This document shows, one piece after another, positions 35,362 through 46,691 of a stretch of DNA of 64,000 nucleotides. This DNA is from Taxillus chinensis. Lineage: Eukaryota > Streptophyta > Magnoliopsida > Santalales > Loranthaceae. Made by a program: the position numbers and the translations under genes. The notes beneath the pieces were generated by a model. The model was not told the origin of the DNA and made no database searches. It saw only the letters and a program-made list of their open reading frames with translations. The stretch's first letter is position 1, and each line of letters opens with the position of its first letter. The stretch spans positions 42,608,107-42,672,106 of the forward strand of contig CM042091.1 of the NCBI GenBank assembly GCA_023512835.1, written 5' to 3'.

Positions 35362-36882
35362 TGCATAAAGTGCACTGGCCAAGTAATAAGTGGAGTATTG
35401 AAACCCCGATTATCGATCCCACAGGGAAGGAACTATTGTTGAAAGATAGATGATCACTAAACTAACAGATTTGGTCCATGTCTGGAAAAATGATTTAAGT
35501 TGTGCAAATAGTTTGAATTCTGAATAGCTAAAGCAAAAGTGAATAAATCAGATTGTTGGCAAGCAATTGGTATAGAAATTTCAGTGATTAAGGATCTAGG
35601 GTCACAATGTTTACCACCCAATGGATTGTAATAATCTGGATTATGGCACTTGTTTTTGATTTAAACTCTAATTCATGTTCATGTTGATTATCTCCTACCT
35701 ATCTTACATTTGGTCCATGCTAAGATAGATTTAAGGCTTTTATCCCATTTGGCCCATGTGAATAAAAGTGATCAAAGCAGATAAACAATCTAATAGATGT
35801 AGACTTAGTCCATCATACAACATTAAATCTAATTCACTAGTGTTCCACCCTAGACAAGGGCTAAGATTACCTAATCATGCATAAATCAGGCATTTGCTTT
35901 CATACAAGTGAATTAAACAAGAACCGAATTTCATTTCATTGAACAAGCATAAACTATAAACCAAACTAATTACAACATATTGGGGGCTACATCGCTCCCC
36001 TAGACTAACAAAACTACCCCATAATCATAATGAAAGCAATAGAAATTACAAGAAAGAACATGATTACAGTACCGGGACAATAAAGGAAGAACCCAAGATG
36101 AACCAGGACTCTGGCCTCCAAAGACTCCGGCGTCTGCTACCCAAAATCGCTCCTCTCCAACTCCAGTGCTACCAAAGGACAATCCGATCTTTCAGCAACG
36201 GCTATAACTCTTCTTCAGAACTCAGATCAGATTGTCTAACCAAAGATGATTTACAATGCCTCCCAAGCCCCCTATTTATAAGATTTAGTGGGCCAAATTA
36301 GGGTTACAAAAGGTGTGCCCTAATTATAAGTGTGGTCGTAGCCAAAACGACGTCGTTTTGGTTTGTGACACTATTCGACGTTCCAGGCTCAATAAAACTC
36401 AAACTACACCAAATTTGACCCAAATTCTTTAAATGAAAATGATTAAAACAACAAAACACATCATTTGGAGCTCAAAACTGCCTGCCCGCGAGAATGCACG
36501 TGAGAAGGTCCTTTTCGCGGGCAGCTCCAAATCAGCCCAAATTTGCTCCAAAGCTTAAGTAAAACTTGTATAAAGCATCCATGCATCAAACTCCTTGCAT
36601 GCGAGAAACACCTTTTCGCGTGCACCTTCATTTTGCTCTTATTTTGCTTCTATCTTCTTCCTATAGCTTCCTCTTGAGTGTATGGAGTGATCTAGCCAAG
36701 GTGTGTGAGAAAAAGTTGCTCCAAAACCTGCCAAAAACACTCAGAAAGGACAACTATACACCAAACAAGGTCTTCCTAGGGGTTAGAGCAAATATATGCA
36801 AAATACCATGCAAATAGGCTCAAAACATACTCTAAAACACCCTAAATATGACATAGGATAACGGCATAAATGCTCGTTATCA
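35362..36882 (-). mobile_element. Solo LTR, Athila/Tat-like, minus orientation
   Basis: On the minus strand it starts TGATAACGAGC and ends TTTATGCA. Its tail (GATTATCGATCCCACAGGGAAGG, read in parts on the plus strand at 35407-35429) resembles the tail of the solo LTR at 29849-31642. A minus-strand TATAAATAGG lies near 36270, with an AAAACGACGTCGTTTT palindrome at 36343-36362 and inverted repeats TGCCCGCGA/TCGCGGGCA at 36483-36523 upstream of it. No primer site or coding region adjoins either end. Confidence 0.8.
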
Positions 36883-36931
36883 TGCACGTTTGGTACACTG
36901 GAATGAAATCGAAAGGAATGGAATTAAGATA
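36883..36931. repeat. Right copy of the 49-bp direct repeat
   Basis: Starts immediately after the LTR end and differs from the left copy at two positions (T to C, T to A). Confidence 0.9.
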
Positions 36932-37487
36932 AGAATGATATTTACAAGGTGATAGGAAAAGGAATCAAACATGCCATTCCAGTGTTTGGTATCCTCATCC
37001 ATGTAATAGAAAAAGATTACATTCCCCTGTTTGGTACGTGGGAAACACTGACGGCAGAAAAGAGTTCACAGCCACAATTACTTGAAAGCTCTTGTCCTCA
37101 TCTGCTGTCACTCGTTTGTGAAAAAGGCCCCCGTTCTTCTTGTTTTTGGATTTCCTATGGACTGTCATCAACCAATGAGTGACTTATCAAAAATCTCATC
37201 TCCTCGTTCTTCTCATATAGATCCTATAAAATTCACAGGGTCTTCTCGTCATTGATGTAGATTGTAGACAACCAACGATGCTACCATTCACGCCCCCCGA
37301 TCCCGACACAGTAAAGTTGCCCATCATCTCCTCGAGAAAAATTGATAACTGTCGTCACTGGATATGAGACTTCCATCCAGGAAGATCGAGCTTTGACGGA
37401 GTATGAGTGGATGGAGGAGTAGTACTCTCTATCTCTGATGTGCAACGTCTCGAGCAACTCTACTTCCATGAGAATCACTTCCCCGCA
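36932..37487. other. Remainder of a MITE-like sequence and unidentified DNA
   Basis: 36932-37050 continues the GTTTGGTA/CATTCC-rich sequence of the 49-bp repeat (CATTCCAGTGTTTGGTATCC, CATTCCCCTGTTTGGTACG), consistent with a MITE split by the solo LTR. After that no feature is recognisable. Confidence 0.4.
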
Positions 37488-37575
37488 GGTAACAATAGAC
37501 CTGTTGCCGGGTCTATTGGTAACAATAGACCCGTTGCCGGGTCTATTGGTAACAATAGACCCGCTGCCGGGTACC
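37488..37575. repeat. 30-bp tandem repeat, three copies
   Basis: Unit GGTAACAATAGACC(T/C)G followed by (T/C)TGCCGGGTCTATT. Each junction is an inverted repeat (CGGGTCTATT/AATAGACCCG). Reads as a GNNRPVAGSI peptide repeat in one frame, but the surrounding frame is not convincing. Confidence 0.88.
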
Positions 37576-38379
37576 CGCTGCTGCTCCTCTCCCTCTCTCC
37601 CTCGTCAATTTCAGATTCATATGAACAAATGAACAAACAGAATAATATCTTTTCTTTCATTTTTCATTTTTAGAATTTTTTGGAATGGTGTTAATCTCAG
37701 ACTTTTAATAAAATAATTGCCATTAGCCATTGAAATAACTTTGTAAGATTCATTGAACTTTGTAAGCATGTAATCAATCTGACTTTCAAATTGGGCGTTC
37801 TTGTTAAGCTATTGTAGTCAACTTGAAGATCTTTTTGGATGTCTTAGATGCACACTGGGGACTGAGCTAAGCTGTTGACATTGTTTTCTAATGCAATTTC
37901 TCGGAGCATTTGGAAAGAGAGAAACAATTAAAATGGTAGATGTCTTGGAAGCTCAATGGGGACTAAGTTAAGCTCTTTGATGGGGTGTTCAACCTCTTTA
38001 AATATTCAAAGAGGCTCGTTATAATTCTATCTTTCCTCTTGTAAGCCTTTTAAGGTTCTTTTTTTATAGGTTAGGCCTATACCCTACCCATTTTTGTATG
38101 TTTCTTTCAATATTAATAAATATGTTGAGCAATATATTTTGAGTAGGTGCATTTGCAATATCAATGATAATTAATAAGAATTTTATCAGAGGTGTTACTA
38201 CATTTCTCTCAATGCATTTGGCTTTGGACGAAGTGAGTTGTTCAAGTAGCATAGTAATGAGGGAAGAATTGAAACGGTCTTGTGTTGCAGTAAGAGACCC
38301 ACCCCTGCCAACATCTCCCAGTGTGAATAATGGGTTGAACGAGCAACAATCAGGGGTCATTACTCTTGATGATGACTGT
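37576..38379 (+). other. Unidentified DNA with one coding-like stretch
   Basis: 38164-38379 reads openly on the plus strand with a protein-like composition (SMHLALDEVSCSSSIVMREEL, cut here; later PSVNNGLNEQQSGVITLDDD) until it meets an inverted LTR fragment. It could be an exon of a host gene disrupted by that fragment. I do not recognise the protein. The rest of the interval shows nothing. Confidence 0.3.
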
Positions 38380-38783
38380 AATGCCCCCAAATTCAGGACC
38401 TCCAAATCAGGTGCGTTAGTGGAAATTAAATATACAAGTTTGATATAAATTTCAAACTTTTAACTATTTCATCAAAAAAATCATTAATTATTATAAATTT
38501 CAATCCAAGATCTTTAAGGTTTAGGGGTTTAGAGACTAAGTGTCCATAACCCATTATTACATAACATAGCACACTAGCAATCAAACTTAATAAATCTTTA
38601 AAATTTCACACAACTTTATTTGCAAGCACTTCTCGACTCCTTATCTTAGTTTTCCATTCCTTTAATTATCTAGGGTTAGAAAAGAAATCATAAAAAGGGT
38701 GAGCTAAAATAGCCCAGTAATGATAAACATAAGTGGGCAAGGAAAATCATAAAGATATCGAACATAAGAAATACTATAAAAGA
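38380..38783 (-). mobile_element. Inverted fragment of the LARD-like LTR
   Basis: The minus strand matches the last 400 bp of the LTRs ending at 10315 and 18472 and ends with the same GGGGGCATTACA. The inner end joins directly to broken Ogre/Tat-like RT sequence, so it is a truncated piece, not a full LTR. Confidence 0.85.
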
Positions 38784-39227
38784 TTCCACATTGTCCTTAG
38801 CTTTTGTTGTACAAGCTTGTACTCAAGCTTCAAAGGCAATTGATGTTGCACTATACTTGTATCCAGCCCAGGCATATCTTTATAGGACCAAGTGAATACA
38901 TCAATGTAAGCCTTCATAAATTCCTCGTAGTCGGTTTTTGGTATCATTAGGGATCAAGGACCCTAATCTCAGTTCTTTAGGTTCAATTGGTGTCCCAAAG
39001 TTTATAACTATGATTGGGTCTTCACTAGGGATGGTGGGCTGATCTTCCCTTTCTAACATACATTTAATGTCCTCAGGCAGTTCAAGGTCTTCCACTGTAC
39101 TAGCTTCCTCTACCTCAAACACCGGTTTCTCCCAATTTGGATCTAGGTCAAATCTTAAGCAACTTGTTTCTTCTTTACTTTCCCAATTTTTAATTTTATC
39201 ATACTTGTTCGAAAAAGTTTGACTCAT
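38784..39227 (-). pseudogene. Ogre/Tat-like RT N-terminal region, truncated
   Basis: Frame 38901-39227 has the acidic linker and INFGTPIEPKELRLGSLI block that precedes RT in Tat-type elements. The next frame has FTWSYKDMPGLD, also diagnostic. Sequence ends at an LTR fragment before the catalytic palm, so RT activity is impossible here. Confidence 0.82.
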
Positions 39228-39428
39228 TCAACCATTTATAATAATGCACGTGCTATGAGATGCAAAAGGATTTTAGAAAGGCTTCATTTTATTCAAATTT
39301 GAAAGAAAGATTACAATAAAATTAGAATGTAAAAAACAATGAAAAACATCAAAATAAGCCTCTATAGGTTTCTTGAACCATTACATGGTAGGGCGGTCCT
39401 AACAGGTCTAGTTGTTTAGCCATTGCCC

Positions 39429-40049
39429 CTAGTTCCCTTTGCATACCCGAGCGAGTTCTTCCAACTTTTCATTATCGGTTCCCATGGTAGCCACTACTAC
39501 CTCTGTCCTCTGATTTATGAATCCTGCACTCCAGAATGTAGCCCTGAGTGGTGGAAAAGTCATCTTTTGCTCTTGGAAGGCCCTTTTCTCCAGCTTAGCT
39601 AGGCGGATGTCCCTTCTTCTTGTAGTCTCTGCTTGCATATCAGCTTTAGTGGGTTTGTTGCCTAACCCATACCTTCCAATGACGCTTTGGATGATGACAA
39701 GTTCTTTGATTCCTTGCTCTTGTAAGCCAAGGCTTTGTCCTGCTTTGTGACCTAGCTTTAGCATGACTGGCGCCACCATCTTTGCTGCTTTAGGTATTTG
39801 TGACCCAATATCCTGATCAGTTGTAGGATTTGGGAGGTAGGTTGCATTGACAACTTCAAATGAACGGAAGGAACATTCAGGAGTGTCTTCGCTACCCTCA
39901 ATATATGGGACTAAGAGTGGTTTAATGATGAAGATTTCTACTTCCCCAGAAACACAAATAAGCTGCCCATCTATGACGAACTGACCTTCTGATGGAGGGT
40001 TGAAGGAATTGCTCCTGCTGCATGGATCCATGGCCTCCCCAATAGGCAA
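39429..40049 (-). pseudogene. Ogre/Tat-like linker with G-patch-like motif
   Basis: 206-codon frame between protease and RT. Around residues 90-130 KLGHKAGQSLGLQEQGI resembles a G-patch, a glycine-rich nucleic-acid-binding module found in some Tat-lineage polyproteins. Two core Gly remain. Open but flanked by broken frames. Confidence 0.65.
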
Positions 40050-40054
40050 CTATA

Positions 40055-40309
40055 CTAAGAAGCGACATCCATCACTTGAAACTCAACAGAGAGCACACTT
40101 GGGCTAATTTGTAGTGGTACATCTAGGGTTCCCACCACTTCTCGTCTTTCTCTACCAAAGGTCGTTACTATCATATTGGTTGGATGAATGCAAGACGAAT
40201 CCACCAGTAATTGGTTCCGGATGGGTGCTGGCATAATATTCAATGAAGATCCATTGTCAATCAGTACACGCGAGATAATATGGTCCTTGCGCTTGACAGA
40301 TATGTGCAA
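40055..40309 (-). pseudogene. Ogre/Tat-like aspartic protease
   Basis: VLIDNGSSLNIMP carries the Asp-Asn-Gly-Ser active-site variant seen in Tat-type elements. It continues with DVPLQISPSVLSVEFQVMD, the second strand block. The frame ends at a stop shortly after. Confidence 0.82.
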
Positions 40310-41477
40310 GGCCTTGATGTGTCCAGTACCTTCTTGGGGGAGTTCTTCAGAGCTGAAGCTGAGAAAGTTGCTGGCAACAATGTTGTTGGCTATCCCATCG
40401 AAGTTCTCTAGGGAAATAGATGGGGGTACTTAGGACCTTCATGAGGGTCTCCTGATGTGGGGTGGAGTCCATAAGCAAAGATAGTAATGAGATACGAGCC
40501 GGCTACCAACTCAGTTGATCAATAACATTGTACTCACTTTGCTTGATCAGTTTCAAGAATTCAACTGTTTCGTCTTCAAATATGAGGGTACTTTTATCTT
40601 TAGGCACAAATTTTGGAATGATATCATGTTCCACTGTTTTATCCTTATCAGCTTTGCTAGCCTCTTGTGGTGCATATAAGCGGCTACTCCTTGTTTTCTT
40701 CTCTTCCACGGGGACCCCTGCAATTACAGACTTGCAGTGGTATTTCCATGGAATATCGTTGTCATCCTTTTAGGGAAAGGGTGACAGCTCCTAAATAGTG
40801 AGGGTTTTCACCCCTTGTGACAGTGAGTCAACCTTAGGATTCTCAATGTACTGGATGATTAGAGGCTTGGGTGCCCTTGGTTTGGATACCGCTTTTGCTT
40901 TGCTGATAGAGGTGGTGTGGGCCATTGGGTATACTTCTGATTTTGAGAACTCTAGCCTTTTAGAGTCCAACAGCTCTTATGGTAGAGGCAATGTTTCTTC
41001 AAATTAGTGCCTCTTGTAGCATCAGTTACTTCTTTAGTTGTCATGAACCCATTTTTGTGTAGGGTCAACAATAACTAATCTTTATTCATCCCAATTTTGG
41101 AAGCCTTTTTAGGAGAGCTTCCATACAATGTCATTACATTAGAAACATTGCCCGAGTGCTCAGGCAAAGGATTAGTGCCAACGTTAAGGGTACTAGTCAT
41201 CTTGGAGAAGTCAAGCCATCCAACATCCCGTAAATGCTGGACTTTTCTTTTCAGAGCGACATAGTTCTTATGTCATGTCCAACGCCACCACCATGATATG
41301 CACAACGAGCATAAGCTTTATACCACTTGGGGTATGGAGGACTTCACTCCTTTAATGGTACAAGACTAATGAGTCCCGCTGCCAACAATTGGGCATATGC
41401 TTCTGTATATGTCACAGGTATTGGATCAAAGTCTTGTTTCCCTGAATTCTGATTCTATTGTGGCTGCTTTGACTACT
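40310..41477 (-). pseudogene. Ogre/Tat-like Gag-protease spacer, degraded
   Basis: Short broken frames; 40503-40709 contains a lysine/glutamate-rich piece (EFLKLIKQSEYNVIDQL) as found just before the protease in this lineage. Confidence 0.6.
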
Positions 41478-41820
41478 CTAGATGAGATTGATTGTTTGAA
41501 TGCCCTGTTTGAAATTGGTATTGTGGGAATTAGGCATTTGCAGCTTGTGCCACATAGGATACTGTTGGTGGCCGTCCATAAAATCCAAACGTGATGAATT
41601 GTTGAGTTTGTTATGACCCAATGTTGTTATAATCAGACTTGGGTTACCATATTGCATGTGACTCCCCTTCCTTTTTTTGATTGGAGGATTGCGGAGGCTT
41701 TCTAGGAGCCTCAGTCTTGCTTCCTCCGAGCTTACCTTCTTTGATGCCTCCTTTAATTTGTTCCCCCGAGGTGACAAGGTCTGCAAAACGATAATTGAAT
41801 GGGAGCCTCGGTCTTGCTTC
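41478..41820 (-). pseudogene. Ogre/Tat-like Gag, C-terminal part
   Basis: FADLVTSGEQIKGGIKEGKL is the end of the Tat-type retrotransposon Gag domain, followed by a Ser/Pro-rich tail. The segment encoding GGIKEGKL is tandemly duplicated here, and the solo LTR sits inside the second copy (41799-41825 continuing at 53152-53195). Confidence 0.8.
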
Positions 41821-42487
41821 CTCCGTGTCACGCCCCAATTTCCTCTCACTTGGAAATGAGGAGTAACTGCCCATGCCCGCACCCGAAGGGTCAAGGGGTT
41901 GGTGCAAGCACCTACAAAGGACTTATGTCACGGGTGCTGTCCCAAACCTGTACAACCAGGCTAACATGCCACGGGGCATGCTCCTGATCCCAAACCACGC
42001 ACACAAACATAGATCAAACAATAAACATATCTCAATCTATTACATCTCAAGAAGAGTTCCAAATTTATTACAACTCAACTGGGAAAAACTCCCATCAAAC
42101 CACAATATATTGTTTATAAACAATCCAAACCATAAAACATAGGTCCACAAAAGCAATAAAATTAATAATAAGTCTTCAGCCTCCGTAGCCTACCACCACA
42201 GCTCTTTCACCTACCGCCTGCTAGACCCTGCAGAAGAACAACTTATAGGAGAGGTGAGCAAACCATAGCTCGCAGGGGTTCAAGTCTCCCCAGACCCGTC
42301 CCACTCTACAATATCCATGACAAGTGTATGCTTGTGCTTGTGTAGTGCCTAAAACTAAACAGCACACATCACTCAGTAACACACCATTTACCTGTGCCCA
42401 CACTGAGGGCAGAGGACACCCCGCCACCATGGCGACATGACATACCACATCCAGGCGAATGTTGCATGGTCACTAATGCAACATTTT

Positions 42488-43602
42488 CCCCGGATTTCCA
42501 ACCCGAGGAAACAGGTACGTGACTCCCCTTTTACCCACACGGAGGACAAAGGGGTTAGGATACAAACCCCGAATATAACATTTCAAACATCCACAACACA
42601 TTCAAGAAAGTAATGTTCATTAAAGCAATCCACAATCCAAACCAGTCCTTATTACAATAAAATCCTCTTTTCAATCCATCCCCACTGGGGTGACATCAAT
42701 TCCCACAAAATAACATAAATGAAAGACAGTAAAGTAAATAAGGTCTTCCACCTTGGGGTCCCACCTAACGCCTGTATGTTCCTAAAAGAAAACACAACAT
42801 AGAGGGAGGGGTGAGCAACCACAGCTCAGTATGGATCATTTCTCCCCAACCCATCCCATGCTCCTAGCGTCTACATGAGGGTGTGTACAGGTGCAGTGTA
42901 GTGACAATAAGATATAAACAGGTTGTATTCCACATTCACACGGCACACACATATCCATAACCATACAGGCTTAGCCATATAGGCTAACATATCCACAACC
43001 ACTTAGGCTTAGCCACACGGGCTAACATCTCCACGGCCACTCAGGCTTAGCCACACGGGCTAACATTTCCACGGCCACTCAGGCTTAGCCACACGGGCTA
43101 ACATTTCCACGGCCACTCAGGCTTAGCCACACGGGCTAACATTTCCACGGCCACTCAGGCTTAGCCACATGGGCTAACAGTTCCAGTCCCGGGCTTCCAC
43201 AGCCACCGGGTTCCACAAACACAGCATACAAGGTCACACAAGCATTAAACCAAACACGTAGCATACACACTTTCACAGGCATAAAATCAAATACATACTA
43301 GGCATATTCACACAGACATATTCACACAGGCATTTTATCGAACACTTAATATGCACTCACCATCCAACACCAGAATACATCAAAAACCGCCATCGAAGGC
43401 CAACATCCATATAGGAAATCACACCTATATGGATTACATATATATATAAACAGGTATAATCCATAATTTACCCTAGAACCCTAGAACAGAGGAGGATTTA
43501 GGAAGAACAGAACCCCTACCTTGTATGTCCTCCTGCTCCCACTTCCACGCAAGACTCCGACCACCCACGCAAGACGCTCCGGCAGCTACCAGAAGCTCTC
43601 TT

Positions 43603-43641
<39 letters not shown>

Positions 43642-44200
43642 GACGGCTGGTGGAACAACAAACCCTAAAACCTAAAACAGAGGGCTTCTCCTCCTTATAT
43701 AGACAACACAACATCAAAATGACGTAGTTTTGATTAAGTGAATCCCAGTATCAAAACGACGTAGTTTTGATGGAACAAGCTATGACCTTCCCACATCCAT
43801 ACACACCAAAATATCCACAATTCCAACATACCCCTTTGGGAAAAGATGTTTAGAATCACAAAACCAAGGTGACGGTGCAAAAATATGCCTGCACGTCACA
43901 ATGCACGTCATATCCCCATATGACGTGCAGCTCCAAATGCTCTGAAAATCCACCCCAAGCTTCCTTGAATCATGAAGAAGACAGGCAAGCACTAATACCC
44001 TTGCACGTCATATGCCCCATATGACGTGCACCCCATGTATGCCTCCCTAGGCAGCCCAAATCTTGCCTATTGCTTGATCAACATCATACAAGGTGTTCTA
44101 TCCAAAGAGAGTGGGGGAAAAACTCCCTAAAACCCAATAATTGCAACCCAAAGGGCATAATTGTGACTAATTTCACATCCCAAAAGTACGGGTCATTACA
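42488..44200 (-). repeat. 3' LTR of the Tekay-like element
   Basis: Carries six 38-bp tandem units (CCACGGCCACTCAGGCTTAG...; about 42955-43185), a CT tract (43597-43640), TATATAAGG (minus, near 43694), palindromes at 43713-43734 and 43750-43771, and inverted repeats at 43902-43929 and 44002-44030. Confidence 0.93.
42955..43185. repeat. 38-bp tandem repeat, six units
   Basis: Unit contains CCACGGCCACTCAGGCTTAG and CCACACGGGCTAACATTT. The partner LTR has only four units (about 50275-50430), so the array changed length after insertion. Confidence 0.92.
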
Positions 44201-44528
44201 TCCTCTCCCCCTTAAGACTTTTCGTCCTCGAAAAGAACCAACATGCATAGATTAACACACACATGCTACCCAATTGCAATACAACATGCCACAACACCCA
44301 AAATGGGTCATACGCCTCACACAACACAGAACAGCACATAACAAGACACCACCATAAGCAATACCACAAGCATCACAATCCATGGAAACCCATCACAAAA
44401 CATGGCTCAATGCAAATACAACGATACAATACATGTCCAAAGGATAATACAAAAATAAATACACCAGGTCGAACAAAACAACATACAAAGCACAACATTA
44501 TCCCTTGGCCAAACGCCACCTCCCACCC

Positions 44529-46691
44529 TTAGGATTGTTCGTCCGCGAACAACTCTAGGTGCTTCTCACGCATCAAGGACTCACGTTCCCATGTCTCCTC
44601 CTCAATGCCACGGTGTTGCCACATCACGCGAACCAAAGGAAGAGCACGACCACGCAAAAGCTTCTCTCGTCGATCAAGGATATGGATAGGGGCCTCAACA
44701 ACGGACAAGTCATCCTCAATATCTAATGTCCCCCAATTGATCACATGGGTGGGGTCAGGGTGATACTTCCGCAACTGGGACACGTGGAACACATTGTGCA
44801 CCCTACTCAGCCGCGGTGGCAAAGCTAACCGGTAAGCCACTGGCCCCACACGAGTCAGAACCTCAAAAGGACCAATAAACCGGGGAGATAGCTTGGAACC
44901 GCGCCCAAACCGTCGATGTCCACGTCGTGGAGAGACACGAAGAAACACATGATCGCCCACAGAAAACTCCAAAGGTTGCCGCCGCTGATCCGCATAAGAT
45001 TTCTGCCGACTCTGAGCTGATAACAAGTGCTGACGGATTAACCGAACCTTCTCAGTAGCCTCGTGAACCATCTGTGGTCCCAAGAGAGCTGCATCTCCGA
45101 CCTCAGTCCAACATAAAGGTGATCGGCACGGTCGCCCATACAACGCTTCAAAAGGAGCCATTCCAATGGATGCGTGATAACTGTTGTTGTAGGCAAACTC
45201 CACCAAAGGAAGGTGAGTTGCCCACGAACCCCCAAAATCTAACACACAGGCCCGTAACATGTCCTCCAAAGTTTGATTCGTCCTCTCTGTCTGGCCATCA
45301 GTCTCAGGGTGAAAGGCTGTACTCAAGTGAAGTTTGGTCCCCATAGCCTCCTGCAAACTTGCCCAAAAACGGGAAGTGAACCTCGAATCCCGGTCAGAGA
45401 CAACCGATGATGGTACTCCATGCAGTCTCACAATCTCGTTCATGTAGAGATGACTCAAGGTCCTAATAGAGTCCCGCTCGCGAACAACTAGGAAATGGGC
45501 CGACTTTGTGAGTCGATCCACAATCACCCAAATCATATCTTTCCTCCCTGTGGTGGGTGGAAGACCCATCACAAAATCCATCGCTATGTGGTCCCACTTC
45601 CACTCCGCTATGGGCAATGGCTGTAACATGCCCGCCGGCTGCTGATGCTCAGCCTTCACCTGCTGACACGTGAGGCACCGCGAAACAAAGGCAGCCACAT
45701 CGCGTTTCATCCCAGGCCACCAAAAATGTCCCCGAAGCGCATGGTACATCTTCGTACTCCCTGGATGCACAACAACTCTAGACTGGTGAAACTCCCTCAT
45801 CACCTCATCCCTGAGAGAAGAAGCCACTACTAACCACCCCTGAAAAGACAACTCATGCTCAGGACCCTCTGTCCAGTCTGCAGATAGCTCACCGGCCTCA
45901 ACACGAGCACGGATAACCTCACACTCAATATCACCCAACTGTCCCTCTCGGACTCGTTGATACAACTCAGGTACAACAACCATAGGAATCAGCACTGTCC
46001 TACCCTCACAAGCCACAGGCTGCAACTGCAACATTGCCAACTGCTTCATCAGCTTCCACTCTCTCACGGCCACCTCAGCTTTCCCCTTTCTACTCAACGC
46101 GTCAGCCACAACATTACCCTTGCCCGGGGTATAGGCAAGAGTAAAGTCAAAGGTCTGCAAATACTCCACCCATCTCCTCTGCCTCAAATTTAAGTCTTTA
46201 TGAGTAAAGATGTACTGAAGGCTCTTGTGATCAAAAAACACTACGAACTTCTCTCCCAAAAGGTAATGTTGCCAACTCTTCAAGGCAAAGATGACAGCCG
46301 CCAACTCAAGATCATGGGTAGGGTAATTCTGCTCATGAGGCTTCAGCTGCCTTGATCCATAAGCTACCACACTGTGCTCCTGCATAAGCACACACCCCAA
46401 ACTAACCCTGGACGCATCGCAAAATACCTCATACAGAATATCCTCCCTAGGCAACTTCAACATAGGTGCAGTGGTCAAACGGGTCTTGAGAGTCTCAAAC
46501 GCCTGCTGGCACTTGTCCATCCACTCAAATTTCACTCCTTTCCTAGTCAACGCCATCATAGGAGCCGCCAAACGGGAGAACCCCTCTACAAAACGACGAT
46601 AGTACCCCGCCAAGCCAAGAAAGCTACGGATCTCAAAAACGTTGGTTGGCCGCGCCCACGATGCCACAGCCTCAATCTTGGCTGGGTCCAC
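44529..46691 (-). CDS. Tekay-like Pol C-terminal part: RT end, RNase H, integrase, chromodomain
   Basis: A 720-codon open frame, the best-preserved retroelement coding block in the window. Order: end of RT ([16 protein letters not shown], about 24-40), RNase H ([19 protein letters not shown], then [11 protein letters not shown], about 97-140), integrase zinc site (HPGST...CLTCQQVK, about 305-345), catalytic core with Asp in [11 protein letters not shown], Asp in [12 protein letters not shown] and Glu in [21 protein letters not shown] motif [20 protein letters not shown], and chromodomain-like [16 protein letters not shown] near the end. It runs to the last codons before the polypurine tract. 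The ATG used is internal: two stops cut it off from the rest of RT, so no complete Pol would be made. Confidence 0.93.
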   Translation of the reverse strand: MDPAKIEAVASWARPTNVFEIRSFLGLAGYYRRFVEGFSRLAAPMMALTRKGVKFEWMDKCQQAFETLKTRLTTAPMLKLPREDILYEVFCDASRVSLGCVLMQEHSVVAYGSRQLKPHEQNYPTHDLELAAVIFALKSWQHYLLGEKFVVFFDHKSLQYIFTHKDLNLRQRRWVEYLQTFDFTLAYTPGKGNVVADALSRKGKAEVAVREWKLMKQLAMLQLQPVACEGRTVLIPMVVVPELYQRVREGQLGDIECEVIRARVEAGELSADWTEGPEHELSFQGWLVVASSLRDEVMREFHQSRVVVHPGSTKMYHALRGHFWWPGMKRDVAAFVSRCLTCQQVKAEHQQPAGMLQPLPIAEWKWDHIAMDFVMGLPPTTGRKDMIWVIVDRLTKSAHFLVVRERDSIRTLSHLYMNEIVRLHGVPSSVVSDRDSRFTSRFWASLQEAMGTKLHLSTAFHPETDGQTERTNQTLEDMLRACVLDFGGSWATHLPLVEFAYNNSYHASIGMAPFEALYGRPCRSPLCWTEVGDAALLGPQMVHEATEKVRLIRQHLLSAQSRQKSYADQRRQPLEFSVGDHVFLRVSPRRGHRRFGRGSKLSPRFIGPFEVLTRVGPVAYRLALPPRLSRVHNVFHVSQLRKYHPDPTHVINWGTLDIEDDLSVVEAPIHILDRREKLLRGRALPLVRVMWQHRGIEEETWERESLMREKHLELFADEQS

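Noticed and set aside
36002..36301. Short frames on both strands at 36000-36300
   Set aside because: They fall inside the solo LTR leader region downstream of its TATA box.
37407..37673. Frame with GNNRPVAGSI repeats
   Set aside because: The frame stays open because the 30-bp tandem repeat is a multiple of three; no conserved flanks.
42955..43185. CRISPR-like array
   Set aside because: Units are head-to-tail 38-bp repeats without unique spacers, inside an LTR of a plant genome.
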